64,000 nt of DNA from Citrobacter sp. Res13-Sevr-PEB04-36. Its GTDB lineage: Bacteria; Pseudomonadota; Gammaproteobacteria; Enterobacterales; Enterobacteriaceae. This document shows, piece after piece, positions 27,810-37,943 of the stretch. Position numbers and translations under genes: made by a program. The DNA lies in assembly GCF_015672735.1 (NCBI RefSeq), contig NZ_JADABY010000042.1, forward strand, positions 1 to 64,000, read 5' to 3'. Every line of letters begins with the position of its first letter. The first letter of the stretch is position 1. The notes under the pieces were generated by a model. The model was not told where the DNA came from and did not search any database. It worked only from the letters and a program-made list of their open reading frames with translations.

Positions 27810-27840
27810 CGTTGATAACTCGTTTTCAGGAAGGTGCCTT

Positions 27841-29502
27841 ATGTTTAACCGTATCCGCGTTGTCACAATGCTGATGATGGTGCTGGGGGTTTTCGCACTG
27901 CTACAGCTTGTTTCCGGTGGTCTGTTGTTTTCCTCATTGCAACAGAATCAGCAAAGTTTTGTTATTTCGAACGATTTACGTCAGCAGCAAAGTGAACTCA
28001 CCTCAACATGGGACTTAATGCTGCAAACGCGCATTAACCTGAGCCGCTCTTCTGCGCGCATGATGATGGATACATCTAATCAGCAGAGCAGCGCGAAGAA
28101 CGATCTGTTGAAGAATGCGAAAGGAACGCTGGCGCAGGCTCAAACGCATTATGAAAAATTCAAAAACTTCACGCCGTTGCCTGAAATGGCAGAAGCCAGC
28201 GGCACCGTGGATGAGAAATATCAGCAGTATCATGCGGCATTAGCGGAACTGGTGCAGTTTCTGGAAAACGGCAACATGGATGCGTACTTCGCGCAGCCGA
28301 CCCAGGGAATGCAAAACGCATTGGGTGAGGCGCTTGGGAAATACGCCAGCGTCAGTGAAAAACTCTACCTTCAGGCATTTGATGAAAGCGCGCGGGATTA
28401 CCATTTTGCCCAATGGCAGCTCGGCGTTCTGGCCGTGGTGCTGGTGCTGATCCTGATGGTGGTGTGGTACGGCATCCGTCATGCCTTGCTTAACCCTCTC
28501 GCCCGCGTTATTGCCCATATCCGTGAAATTGCCAGCGGTAACTTAACCACGTCATTAACCGTCAGCGGTCGCAATGAAATCGGCGAACTGGCCAGTACGG
28601 TTGATCATATGCAGCGGTCGCTGGTTGAAACGGTCACTCTGGTGCGCGAAGGTTCCGATGCGATTTATTCCGGTACCAGCGAAATTGCCAGCGGCAACAC
28701 TGACTTGTCATCGCGTACTGAGCAGCAGGCGTCTGCGCTGGAAGAAACCGCTGCCAGCATGGAACAGCTAACGGCGACGGTGAAGCAAAACGCGGACAAC
28801 GCGCGGCAGGCTTCGCAACTGGCGAAAAGCGCTTCCGATACCGCACAGCATGGCGGCAAGGTAGTTGATGGCGTGGTGAATACCATGCACGAAATCGCCG
28901 ATAGCTCGAAGAAAATTGCTGACATCATCAGCGTGATCGACGGGATTGCCTTCCAGACCAATATTCTTGCGCTGAACGCGGCAGTTGAAGCCGCACGCGC
29001 CGGTGAACAGGGCCGTGGTTTCGCTGTGGTGGCAGGAGAAGTTCGTAACCTGGCAAGCCGCAGTGCGCAGGCGGCAAAAGAGATCAAAGCATTAATTGAA
29101 GACTCCGTTTCACGGGTCGATACCGGCTCGGTACTGGTAGAGAGCGCCGGGGAAACAATGAATGACATCGTCAATGCGGTGACCCGTGTCACCGATATCA
29201 TGGGCGAAATCGCCTCCGCGTCTGATGAACAAAGCCGTGGTATCGACCAGGTCGCGCTTGCTGTGTCCGAGATGGACCGCGTGACGCAGCAGAACGCCTC
29301 GTTAGTGCAGGAGTCCGCTGCTGCCGCTGCCGCGCTCGAAGAACAGGCCAGTCGTCTGACCCAGTCGGTATCGGCTTTCCGCCTGGCGTCACGTACATCG
29401 TCGGCTAAATCACGCGATGCACGGCCATCTGCAACGTCGGTTCCCGTTTCACCCTCGCGCCAACTAAGCACTGAACCCGATAGCAATTGGGAAACATTTT
29501 AA
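27841..29502 (+). CDS. tar: methyl-accepting chemotaxis protein Tar (aspartate receptor)
   Basis: A 553-residue receptor, the same length as E. coli Tar. It starts at [11 protein letters not shown], not at an upstream in-frame ATG (27715) that lies before the promoter. TM1 is at about 7-30 and the periplasmic four-helix domain at about 31-190. The aspartate ligands Arg64, Arg69 and Arg73 are all present. TM2 (about 191-212), HAMP, the methylation helices and the hairpin tip [28 protein letters not shown] follow in order. The C-terminal NWETF tether for CheR and CheB is present. It is the only receptor gene here: E. coli K-12 has tap next to it. Confidence 0.95.
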   Translation: MFNRIRVVTMLMMVLGVFALLQLVSGGLLFSSLQQNQQSFVISNDLRQQQSELTSTWDLMLQTRINLSRSSARMMMDTSNQQSSAKNDLLKNAKGTLAQAQTHYEKFKNFTPLPEMAEASGTVDEKYQQYHAALAELVQFLENGNMDAYFAQPTQGMQNALGEALGKYASVSEKLYLQAFDESARDYHFAQWQLGVLAVVLVLILMVVWYGIRHALLNPLARVIAHIREIASGNLTTSLTVSGRNEIGELASTVDHMQRSLVETVTLVREGSDAIYSGTSEIASGNTDLSSRTEQQASALEETAASMEQLTATVKQNADNARQASQLAKSASDTAQHGGKVVDGVVNTMHEIADSSKKIADIISVIDGIAFQTNILALNAAVEAARAGEQGRGFAVVAGEVRNLASRSAQAAKEIKALIEDSVSRVDTGSVLVESAGETMNDIVNAVTRVTDIMGEIASASDEQSRGIDQVALAVSEMDRVTQQNASLVQESAAAAAALEEQASRLTQSVSAFRLASRTSSAKSRDARPSATSVPVSPSRQLSTEPDSNWETF

Positions 29503-29532
29503 CCGGGAGCTAACACCGGATAGTAAATCGAA

Positions 29533-29567
29533 CAGGCAGAGCATCTTTCTGCCTGCATCGTGTTTTT
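29533..29567 (+). terminator. terminator-like hairpin after tar
   Basis: CAGGCAGA, 7-base loop, TCTGCCTG, then CATCGTGTTTTT. It lies 30 bp after tar and 90 bp before cheR. It may reduce read-through from tar into cheRBYZ. Confidence 0.55.
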
Positions 29568-29655
29568 AAGCATGAAGAGCAAACCGTAACACAACACGCA
29601 TTGGTGCAGCTGCTGGCTGTGCCCGTTGTATCCTGAATGTGATTGAGAAGGCGCT

Positions 29656-30524
29656 ATGACATCATCTCTGCCCTCCGGGCAAACGTCATTATTGTTACAG
29701 ATGACACAGCGCCTCGCGCTGTCTGACGCGCATTTTCGTCGGATATGTCAATTAATCTACCAGCGTGCGGGTATCGTGCTGGCCGACCACAAGCGGGACA
29801 TGGTGTATAACCGCCTGGTGCGTCGCTTACGTACCCTGGAGTTGGATGACTTTGGTCGCTATCTCAGCATGCTGGAAGCCAACCAGAACAGCGCTGAGTG
29901 GCAGGCGTTTATTAACTCCCTGACCACCAACCTGACCGCTTTTTTCCGCGAAGGACATCATTTTCCGGTGCTGACCGATCACGCGCGTCGACGCAGCGGC
30001 GAATACCGTGTCTGGAGCGCGGCGGCTTCTACGGGTGAAGAACCCTACAGTATCGCGATCACGCTGGCCGATACGTTAGGTATGGCACCTGGGCGCTGGC
30101 GTGTATTTGCCAGCGATATTGATACCGAAGTGCTGGAAAAAGCCAGAAACGGCATTTACCGCCTCGATGAACTGAAAACACTGTCGCCACAGCAGTTACA
30201 GCGTTATTTCATGCGCGGTACCGGGCCGCATGAAGGGCTGGTGCGCGTGCGTCAGGAACTGGCGAGCCATGTTGAATTTTCCAGCGTGAATTTACTGGAT
30301 AAAAAATACAACGTACCTGGCCCGTTCGACGCCATATTTTGTCGTAACGTCATGATCTATTTTGATAAAACGACACAGCAGGACATTTTGCACCGTTTTG
30401 TTCCACTCCTGAAGCCTGATGGACTGTTATTTGCCGGCCACTCAGAAAACTTTAGCAACCTCGTGCGCGAGTTTAGCCTGCGCGGACAAACGGTGTATGC
30501 GCATGCGCCGGGTAAGGATAAATC

Positions 30525-30528
<4 letters not shown>
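29656..30528 (+). CDS. cheR: chemotaxis methyltransferase CheR
   Basis: SAM-dependent glutamate methyltransferase acting on receptor methylation sites, 290 residues. An N-terminal helical domain with the [17 protein letters not shown] segment precedes a Rossmann domain with SAM motif [13 protein letters not shown] and FCRNVMIYF. The beta-subdomain that binds the NWETF pentapeptide of Tar is inserted, as usual. The stop overlaps the start of cheB (ATGA), giving coupled translation. Confidence 0.96.
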
Positions 30529-31980
<1,452 letters not shown>

Positions 31981-31990
31981 GGGTGTGATG

Positions 31991-32638
31991 ATGATGATGC
32001 AACCACAAATTAAACCTGTTGATGAACATTCAGCAGGGGATATCATCGCGCGCATCGGTAGTCTGACCCGAATGCTGCGCGACAGCCTGCGTGAACTGGG
32101 GCTGGATCAGGCTATTGCTGAAGCAGCGGAAGCGATACCGGATGCGCGCGATCGTCTGGATTACGTTGTGCAGATGACCGCGCAGGCGGCAGAGCGTGCA
32201 CTGAACAGCGTAGAAGCCTCGCAGCCGCACCAGGACGCGATGGAGAAAGGGGCCAAAGATCTGACCAAACGCTGGGATGAATGGTTCGAAAATCCGATTG
32301 AGCTGTCCGATGCCCGAGAACTGGTGACCGACACTCGTCAGTTCCTTGGCGATGTCCCGGGACACACCAGCTTTACCAATGCCCAGTTGCTGGACATCAT
32401 GATGGCGCAAGATTTCCAGGATCTTACTGGTCAGGTTATCAAGCGTATGATGGACGTTATTCAGGAGATTGAGCGTCAGCTGTTAATGGTACTACTGGAG
32501 AATATCCCGGAGCAGGGCGCCCGTCCAAAACGCGAAAATGAAAGTTTGCTGAACGGCCCGCAGGTTGATACCTCAAAAGCCGGCGTCGTGGCAAGTCAGG
32601 ATCAGGTTGACGACCTGCTGGATAGCCTCGGGTTCTGA
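31991..32638 (+). CDS. cheZ: CheY phosphatase CheZ
   Basis: Accelerates loss of phosphate from CheY, about 215 residues of helical protein. The catalytic segment [10 protein letters not shown] contains the Asp and Gln equivalent to Asp143 and Gln147, and the C-terminal CheY-binding helix is [14 protein letters not shown]. Four consecutive ATG codons (31988, 31991, 31994, 31997) are candidate starts. GAGGG at 31979-31983 gives the best spacing to 31991, so the N-terminus is uncertain by one to three residues. The Shine-Dalgarno overlaps the cheY stop. Confidence 0.95.
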   Translation: MMMQPQIKPVDEHSAGDIIARIGSLTRMLRDSLRELGLDQAIAEAAEAIPDARDRLDYVVQMTAQAAERALNSVEASQPHQDAMEKGAKDLTKRWDEWFENPIELSDARELVTDTRQFLGDVPGHTSFTNAQLLDIMMAQDFQDLTGQVIKRMMDVIQEIERQLLMVLLENIPEQGARPKRENESLLNGPQVDTSKAGVVASQDQVDDLLDSLGF

Positions 32639-32645
32639 TGAGTAT

Positions 32646-32684
32646 TTGCCGGATGTGGGGTGTTGACCTCTCATCCGGCTTACG
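32646..32684. repeat. REP element between cheZ and flhB
   Basis: TTGCCGGATGTGG...CATCCGGCTTACGCG forms a REP palindrome just after cheZ. It marks the end of the tar-cheZ unit and precedes the flhBAE unit. Confidence 0.75.
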
Positions 32685-32796
32685 CGCAATTCTGCTTAAA
32701 GCCATAAATCCCGTCTTTTTTACCGCTTACTCTCCCCATTGCTGTGTCGCTGTTCTGGCATCATTCTCGCCTGTGTTTCTATCCTGGGTCTGATGC

Positions 32797-33948
32797 GTGG
32801 CAGAAGAAAGCGACGACGACAAAACAGAAGCCCCCACACCCCACCGACTTGAAAAGGCGCGGGAAGATGGGCAGATCCCCCGTTCCAAAGAGCTGACCTC
32901 ACTGCTTATTTTGCTGGTGGGTGTGTGCATTATCTGGATCGGAGGGGAGTCGCTTGCCCGCAGACTGGCGGGCATGCTGTCGGCTGGGCTGCGTTTTGAC
33001 CATAGCATGGTCAATGACCCTAATCTGATCCTCAGCCAGATCATTCTGCTTATTAAAGACGCGATGATTGCGCTGTTACCGCTGATAACTGGCGTCATGC
33101 TGGTGGCGTTGATCTCCCCGGTGATGCTGGGCGGTTTGATCTTTAGTGGTAAATCGCTGCAGCCCAAATTCTCTAAGTTGAATCCGCTGCCGGGCATTAA
33201 GCGCATGTTTTCTGCGCAAACCGGCGCCGAGCTGCTGAAAGCTATTCTGAAGTCTACGCTGGTCGGCAGCGTGGCCGGATTCTACCTCTGGCACAAGTGG
33301 CCGGAGATGATGCGTCTGATGGCTGAATCACCGATTACGGCAATGGGCAATGCCCTTGATTTAGTCGGTTTGTGTGCGCTGTTGGTGGTGCTCGGGGTGA
33401 TCCCGATGGTGGGGTTTGACGTTTTTTTCCAGATTTATAGCCATGTGAAAAAACTGCGTATGTCGCGCCAGGATATTCGCGATGAATTTAAACAAAGCGA
33501 AGGTGATCCGCACGTTAAGGGCAAAATTCGCCAGATGCAGCGTGCGGCAGCGCAGCGACGCATGATGGCGGATGTGCCGAAAGCGGACGTCATTGTGACC
33601 AACCCCACGCACTATTCTGTCGCCTTGCAATATGACGAAAACAAAATGAGTGCGCCACGCGTTGTCGCCAAAGGAGCGGGGCTGGTTGCGTTGCGTATTC
33701 GCGAAATTGGCGCGGAGCATCGAGTCCCAACCTTAGAAGCACCGCCGCTGGCGCGTGCGTTATATCGCCATGCTGAGATTGGTCAGCAAATACCCGGCCA
33801 GCTGTATGCTGCTGTCGCAGAAGTGCTGGCATGGGTATGGCAATTAAAACGCTGGCGTCTGGCTGGCGGCAAGCCGCCACCACAACCTGCAAACCTTCCG
33901 GTGCCTGAAGCGCTGGATTTTATGAACGAGAAGAATACTGATGGCTAA
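32797..33948 (+). CDS. flhB: flagellar type III export switch protein FlhB
   Basis: Export-gate component that switches substrate class after autocleavage, 383 residues from GTG 32797. The acidic N-terminus (AEESDDDKTEAPTPHRLEKAREDG) is followed by four membrane helices. The cytoplasmic domain carries the self-cleaving NPTHY motif (VIVTNPTHYSVAL). The Pro-rich C-terminal tail differs slightly from E. coli. It overlaps flhA by 8 bp, so the two are coupled. Confidence 0.96.
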   Translation: MAEESDDDKTEAPTPHRLEKAREDGQIPRSKELTSLLILLVGVCIIWIGGESLARRLAGMLSAGLRFDHSMVNDPNLILSQIILLIKDAMIALLPLITGVMLVALISPVMLGGLIFSGKSLQPKFSKLNPLPGIKRMFSAQTGAELLKAILKSTLVGSVAGFYLWHKWPEMMRLMAESPITAMGNALDLVGLCALLVVLGVIPMVGFDVFFQIYSHVKKLRMSRQDIRDEFKQSEGDPHVKGKIRQMQRAAAQRRMMADVPKADVIVTNPTHYSVALQYDENKMSAPRVVAKGAGLVALRIREIGAEHRVPTLEAPPLARALYRHAEIGQQIPGQLYAAVAEVLAWVWQLKRWRLAGGKPPPQPANLPVPEALDFMNEKNTDG

Positions 33949-36019
33949 TCTGGTCGCGATGCTGCGCCTGCCCAGCAACCTGAAATCCACGCAATGGCAA
34001 ATTCTTGCCGGGCCGATCCTCATTCTGCTGATCTTGTCGATGATGGTGCTGCCGCTGCCCGCTTTCATCCTTGATTTGCTGTTTACCTTTAACATTGCAC
34101 TGTCGATCATGGTGCTGTTGGTGGCGATGTTCACCCAGCGTACGCTGGAGTTCGCCGCCTTCCCGACCATTTTGCTGTTCACCACCTTATTACGCCTGGC
34201 GCTGAACGTTGCCTCTACACGTATTATTTTGATGGAAGGACACACCGGTTCGGCGGCCGCAGGGAAGGTGGTTGAAGCGTTTGGTCACTTCCTGGTGGGC
34301 GGTAACTTTGCCATCGGTATCGTGGTCTTCGTTATTCTCGTCATCATCAACTTTATGGTTATCACCAAAGGTGCCGGTCGTATTGCCGAAGTCGGTGCGC
34401 GCTTTGTGCTGGACGGCATGCCCGGTAAACAGATGGCGATTGACGCCGATCTTAACGCCGGATTGATTGGCGAGGATGAAGCCAAAAAACGCCGTTCTGA
34501 AGTAACTCAGGAAGCTGATTTTTACGGTTCAATGGACGGGGCGAGTAAATTCGTCCGTGGGGATGCCATCGCCGGTATTCTGATCATGGTGATTAACGTG
34601 GTCGGTGGTCTGCTGGTGGGGGTATTACAACACGGCATGAGTATGGGCAGTGCGGCTGAAAGCTACACCTTGCTAACCATCGGTGACGGGCTGGTCGCGC
34701 AAATCCCGGCGCTGGTTATCTCTACGGCGGCGGGCGTTATCGTGACCCGCGTCAGTACCGATCAGGATGTCGGTGAGCAGATGGTCACCCAGCTGTTCAG
34801 TAACCCCAGCGTGATGGTGCTCAGTGCGGCGGTACTCGGCTTGCTGGGGCTGGTGCCGGGTATGCCTAACCTGGTGTTCCTGATGTTTACTGCGGCGTTG
34901 TTGGGTCTGGCCTGGTGGTTGCGCGGTCGTGAGACCAAAGCCCCTGCGGAGCCTCAGTCGATCAAAATGCCGGAAAATAATGCGGTGGTGGAAGCAACCT
35001 GGAACGATGTCCAGCTGGAGGATTCGCTGGGTATGGAGGTGGGGTATCGCCTGATCCCGATGGTGGATTTTCAGCAGGATGGTGAATTGCTGGGGCGGAT
35101 TCGCAGTATTCGTAAGAAATTTGCCCAGGATATGGGCTTCCTGCCGCCGGTGGTGCACATCCGCGACAATATGGATCTGCAACCTGCGCGCTATCGCATC
35201 CTGATGAAAGGGGTGGAAATTGGCAGTGGGGATGCGTATCCGGGACGGTGGCTGGCCATCAACCCTGGCACGGCTGCAGGATCGCTACCGGGTGAAAAAA
35301 CGGTCGATCCGGCCTTTGGTCTGGACGCTATCTGGATTGAAAGCGCGCTGAAAGAACAGGCGCAAATTCAGGGCTTCACGGTGGTGGAGGCCAGTACTGT
35401 TGTAGCGACGCATTTGAATCACCTGATTGGCCAGTTTGCCGCAGAACTGTTTGGACGTCAGGAAGCGCAACAACTGCTGGACCGCGTGTCGCAGGAAATG
35501 CCGAAACTGACCGAGGATCTGGTGCCGGGCGTGGTGACGCTAACCACGCTGCATAAAGTGCTGCAGAATTTGTTGGATGAAAAAGTGCCGATTCGCGATA
35601 TGCGTACCATCCTAGAAACACTGGCCGAACATGCGCCGTTGCAAAACGATCCGCATGAACTCACCGCCGTGGTGCGCGTGGCGTTGGGAAGGGCGATCAC
35701 CCAGCAATGGTTCCCGGGGAATGATGAAGTTCAGGTTATTGGTCTGGATACGCCGCTTGAGCGTTTGCTGTTGCAAGCCCTGCAAGGGGGGGGGGGGCTG
35801 GAGCCGGGGCTGGCAGACAGACTGTTGGCGCAGACCCAGGAGGCATTATCGCGTCAGGAAATGCTGGGCGCGCCGCCGGTGTTGTTAGTTAACCATGCGC
35901 TGCGCCCCCTACTGGCGCGCTTTTTACGCCGCAGCATCCCGCAGCTGGTGGTGTTGTCGAACATGGAGCTTTCAGATAACCGCCATATCCGCATGACCGC
36001 GACTATTGGAGGTAAATAA
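33941..36019 (+). CDS. flhA: flagellar type III export gate protein FlhA
   Basis: Central export-gate protein, 692 residues. Eight membrane helices (about 1-330) include the FHIPEP signature region LRLALNVASTRIIL. A linker (VEATWNDVQLEDSLGMEVGYRLIP) and the nonameric cytoplasmic ring domain with chaperone-docking surfaces follow. The gene is intact. Codons 616-619 (four glycines in LQGGGGLEPG) are all GGG, making an uninterrupted run of 12 G at 35786-35797. A slip of one base there would frameshift the protein and remove about the last 75 residues. The stop overlaps the flhE start. Confidence 0.95.
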   Translation: MANLVAMLRLPSNLKSTQWQILAGPILILLILSMMVLPLPAFILDLLFTFNIALSIMVLLVAMFTQRTLEFAAFPTILLFTTLLRLALNVASTRIILMEGHTGSAAAGKVVEAFGHFLVGGNFAIGIVVFVILVIINFMVITKGAGRIAEVGARFVLDGMPGKQMAIDADLNAGLIGEDEAKKRRSEVTQEADFYGSMDGASKFVRGDAIAGILIMVINVVGGLLVGVLQHGMSMGSAAESYTLLTIGDGLVAQIPALVISTAAGVIVTRVSTDQDVGEQMVTQLFSNPSVMVLSAAVLGLLGLVPGMPNLVFLMFTAALLGLAWWLRGRETKAPAEPQSIKMPENNAVVEATWNDVQLEDSLGMEVGYRLIPMVDFQQDGELLGRIRSIRKKFAQDMGFLPPVVHIRDNMDLQPARYRILMKGVEIGSGDAYPGRWLAINPGTAAGSLPGEKTVDPAFGLDAIWIESALKEQAQIQGFTVVEASTVVATHLNHLIGQFAAELFGRQEAQQLLDRVSQEMPKLTEDLVPGVVTLTTLHKVLQNLLDEKVPIRDMRTILETLAEHAPLQNDPHELTAVVRVALGRAITQQWFPGNDEVQVIGLDTPLERLLLQALQGGGGLEPGLADRLLAQTQEALSRQEMLGAPPVLLVNHALRPLLARFLRRSIPQLVVLSNMELSDNRHIRMTATIGGK
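35786..35797 (+). repeat. poly-G tract (12 G) inside flhA
   Basis: Twelve consecutive G residues fall exactly on four GGG glycine codons (616-619). G runs of this length are rare in enterobacterial coding DNA and are classic slipped-strand hotspots in other bacteria. The other G runs I noticed in the window, in motB and otsA, are about 7 long. Confidence 0.97.
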
Positions 36020-36411
36020 TGCGTAAGTTTCTGTGGTTGTTTTTTTTCCCTCTGGCGGTGCAGGCCGCTGGAGAAGGGGCCTGGCAGGCCAGCGGTATGG
36101 GTATTACCTTAAATCATCGCGGGCAGTCCGCCTCGTCTTCCCCTCTGGTTCCCGATCCGTCAGTTTCGGGGTTGATGACGCTGGTGGCCTGGCGTTATGA
36201 GCTGAATGGGCCCACGCCCGTAGGGTTGCGGGTGCGTTTATGTTCGCAGTCGCGCTGTGTTGAGCTGGATGGGCAAAGTGGCACCACACACGGATTTAAT
36301 AATGTTCCTGCCGTTGAGCCGATGCATTTTGTCTGGGAAGTGCCCGGCGGCGGTCGCCTGATCCCTGCCTTACAGGTGCAAAGCAACCAGGTGATTGTGA
36401 ACTACCGCTAA
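36019..36411 (+). CDS. flhE: flagellar periplasmic protein FlhE
   Basis: This 130-residue protein has a signal peptide (MRKFLWLFFFPLAVQAAGE). FlhE is a periplasmic protein reported to prevent proton leak through the flagellar export gate. Conserved landmarks include WQASGMGITL and a Cys pair (LCSQSRCVEL). Its start overlaps the flhA stop. A perfect 9-bp hairpin follows, ending the flhBAE unit. Confidence 0.94.
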   Translation: MRKFLWLFFFPLAVQAAGEGAWQASGMGITLNHRGQSASSSPLVPDPSVSGLMTLVAWRYELNGPTPVGLRVRLCSQSRCVELDGQSGTTHGFNNVPAVEPMHFVWEVPGGGRLIPALQVQSNQVIVNYR

Positions 36412-36426
36412 TCTCTTCTTCCTGTC

Positions 36427-36463
36427 AGCCAGCAGATGAAACTGCTGGCTCTTCGCATTTTTG
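36427..36463 (+). terminator. flhBAE terminator
   Basis: AGCCAGCAG, ATGAAA, CTGCTGGCT is a perfect 9-bp stem followed by CTTCGCATTTTTG. It lies 15 bp after flhE. Confidence 0.7.
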
Positions 36464-36803
36464 ACCCGTACATTCGATTAAAAAGAAACGCCGTTTTATA
36501 AAATTGGTGACATATGTTGCCGGACTCTTTGTGCTGTTGCCATCTCGCGATTATCTCTGGCAGAAATAAAAAGGTTTCCCGTGCTGTTAGCTTTTACTGT
36601 GGCCGTGTAAGGACGTCCTGTGTCAACGCGAGGATGGTGGGGGTTTCCCAATAATGTTGTGCAGACGTAGACGACGTGATTGCCGCTCATCGTCAGGAAG
36701 AGATCTTCCCGGACATTATGGTCTTACCGCAAAAATATACCTGCTGCGCCGAAACTGGAACAGGTCGCAGTATTGAATTCGACATAGCATGGAGGTTAAG
36801 TAG
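36464..36803 (+). other. 340-bp gap before the GH105 gene, with possible gene remnant
   Basis: No intact gene is visible. In the last 160 bp an open frame without a start codon (from about 36653) reads DVIAAHRQEEIFPDIMVL and then KYTCCAETGTGRSIEF, and it ends at the TGA overlapping the start codon region of the next gene. It could be a decayed 3' gene end. I do not recognise the protein. The GH105 promoter must also be here. Confidence 0.35.
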
Positions 36804-37943
36804 ATGATGGTTTATCCGGTTAAACACAGTCCGTTGTTACGTCAGCCAGAACATTTTATTGCCAGAGATGCGTTAAAAACGCTTATCAAAAAGGTGACAC
36901 ATAACCTGGTCAATATCTGCGATGAGAGCGGTGAGTTCTTGCTGCGACTGGACGACGGACGCGTTATCGATACCAAAGGTTGGGCCGGATGGGAGTGGAC
37001 GCATGGCGTCGGCCTGTACGGGATGTACCAGTATTATCAGCAAACTGGCGACGAAACGATGCGCGATATCATCGATGGCTGGTTTGCCGATCGCTTTGCT
37101 GAAGGCGCGACGACCAAAAACGTTAATACTATGGCACCGTTTTTGACGCTGGCGTATCGCTATGAAGAAACGAGTAATCCGGTGTATTTGCCGTGGCTTG
37201 ACACCTGGGCCGAGTGGGCGATGCATGAAATGCCACGTACTGATTTTGGTGGTATGCAGCACATCACGTTGGCAGAAGAGAATCATCAGCAGATGTGGGA
37301 CGACACGCTAATGATGACGGTTTTACCGCTGGCGAAGATTGGCAAACTGCTTAACCGTCCCGAGTACGTTGAAGAGGCGACGTATCAGTTCCTGTTACAT
37401 GTGCAAAACCTGATGGATAAAGAAACAGGTCTGTGGTTCCACGGCTGGAGCTATGAGGGACATCATAACTTTGCCAACGCCCGCTGGGCGCGCGGCAACA
37501 GCTGGTTAACCATTGTTATTCCGGAGTTCCTCGAACTGGTCGATTTACCGGAAAATAATGCCGTTCGTCGCTATCTGGTGCAGGTGCTGCATGCACAAAT
37601 TGCAGCCCTGGCGACGTGTCAGGATCAAAGTGGTCTGTGGCATACGTTACTGGACGATCCGCACTCTTACCTTGAAGCGTCGGCCACCGCCGGATTTGCG
37701 TATGGGATTTTGAAAGCGGTGCGTAAACGCTACGTCGGACAGGAATACGCGACGGTAGCAGAACTCGCCATCAAAGGCATTGTGCAGCATATCTCGCCGG
37801 AAGGTGAGCTGCTGCAAACCTCATTTGGTACTGGGATGGGGCACAATCTCGATTTTTATCGCAATATTCCGCTCACGTCTATGCCTTACGGCCAGGCGAT
37901 GGCGATGCTGTGTCTCACTGAGTACTTGCGTAAGTATTTTTGA
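36804..37943 (+). CDS. GH105-type unsaturated rhamnogalacturonyl hydrolase-like protein
   Basis: This 379-residue protein has the (alpha/alpha)6 barrel of YteR/YesR-like GH105/GH88 enzymes: GWAGWEWTHGVGLYGMYQYY near residue 60, the catalytic-Asp region QQMWDDTLMMTVLPLAKIG (about 165), FHGWSYEGHHNFANARWARGNSWL (about 215-235) and MPYGQAMAMLCL at the end. The family removes unsaturated uronic acids from pectin-derived oligosaccharides by hydration. No signal peptide is visible, so the substrate must be imported. ATG ATG starts (36804, 36807) follow GGAGG. The 3' end overlaps the convergent PBP2 gene by 29 bp. No pectin-uptake genes are adjacent. Confidence 0.8.
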   Translation: MMVYPVKHSPLLRQPEHFIARDALKTLIKKVTHNLVNICDESGEFLLRLDDGRVIDTKGWAGWEWTHGVGLYGMYQYYQQTGDETMRDIIDGWFADRFAEGATTKNVNTMAPFLTLAYRYEETSNPVYLPWLDTWAEWAMHEMPRTDFGGMQHITLAEENHQQMWDDTLMMTVLPLAKIGKLLNRPEYVEEATYQFLLHVQNLMDKETGLWFHGWSYEGHHNFANARWARGNSWLTIVIPEFLELVDLPENNAVRRYLVQVLHAQIAALATCQDQSGLWHTLLDDPHSYLEASATAGFAYGILKAVRKRYVGQEYATVAELAIKGIVQHISPEGELLQTSFGTGMGHNLDFYRNIPLTSMPYGQAMAMLCLTEYLRKYF

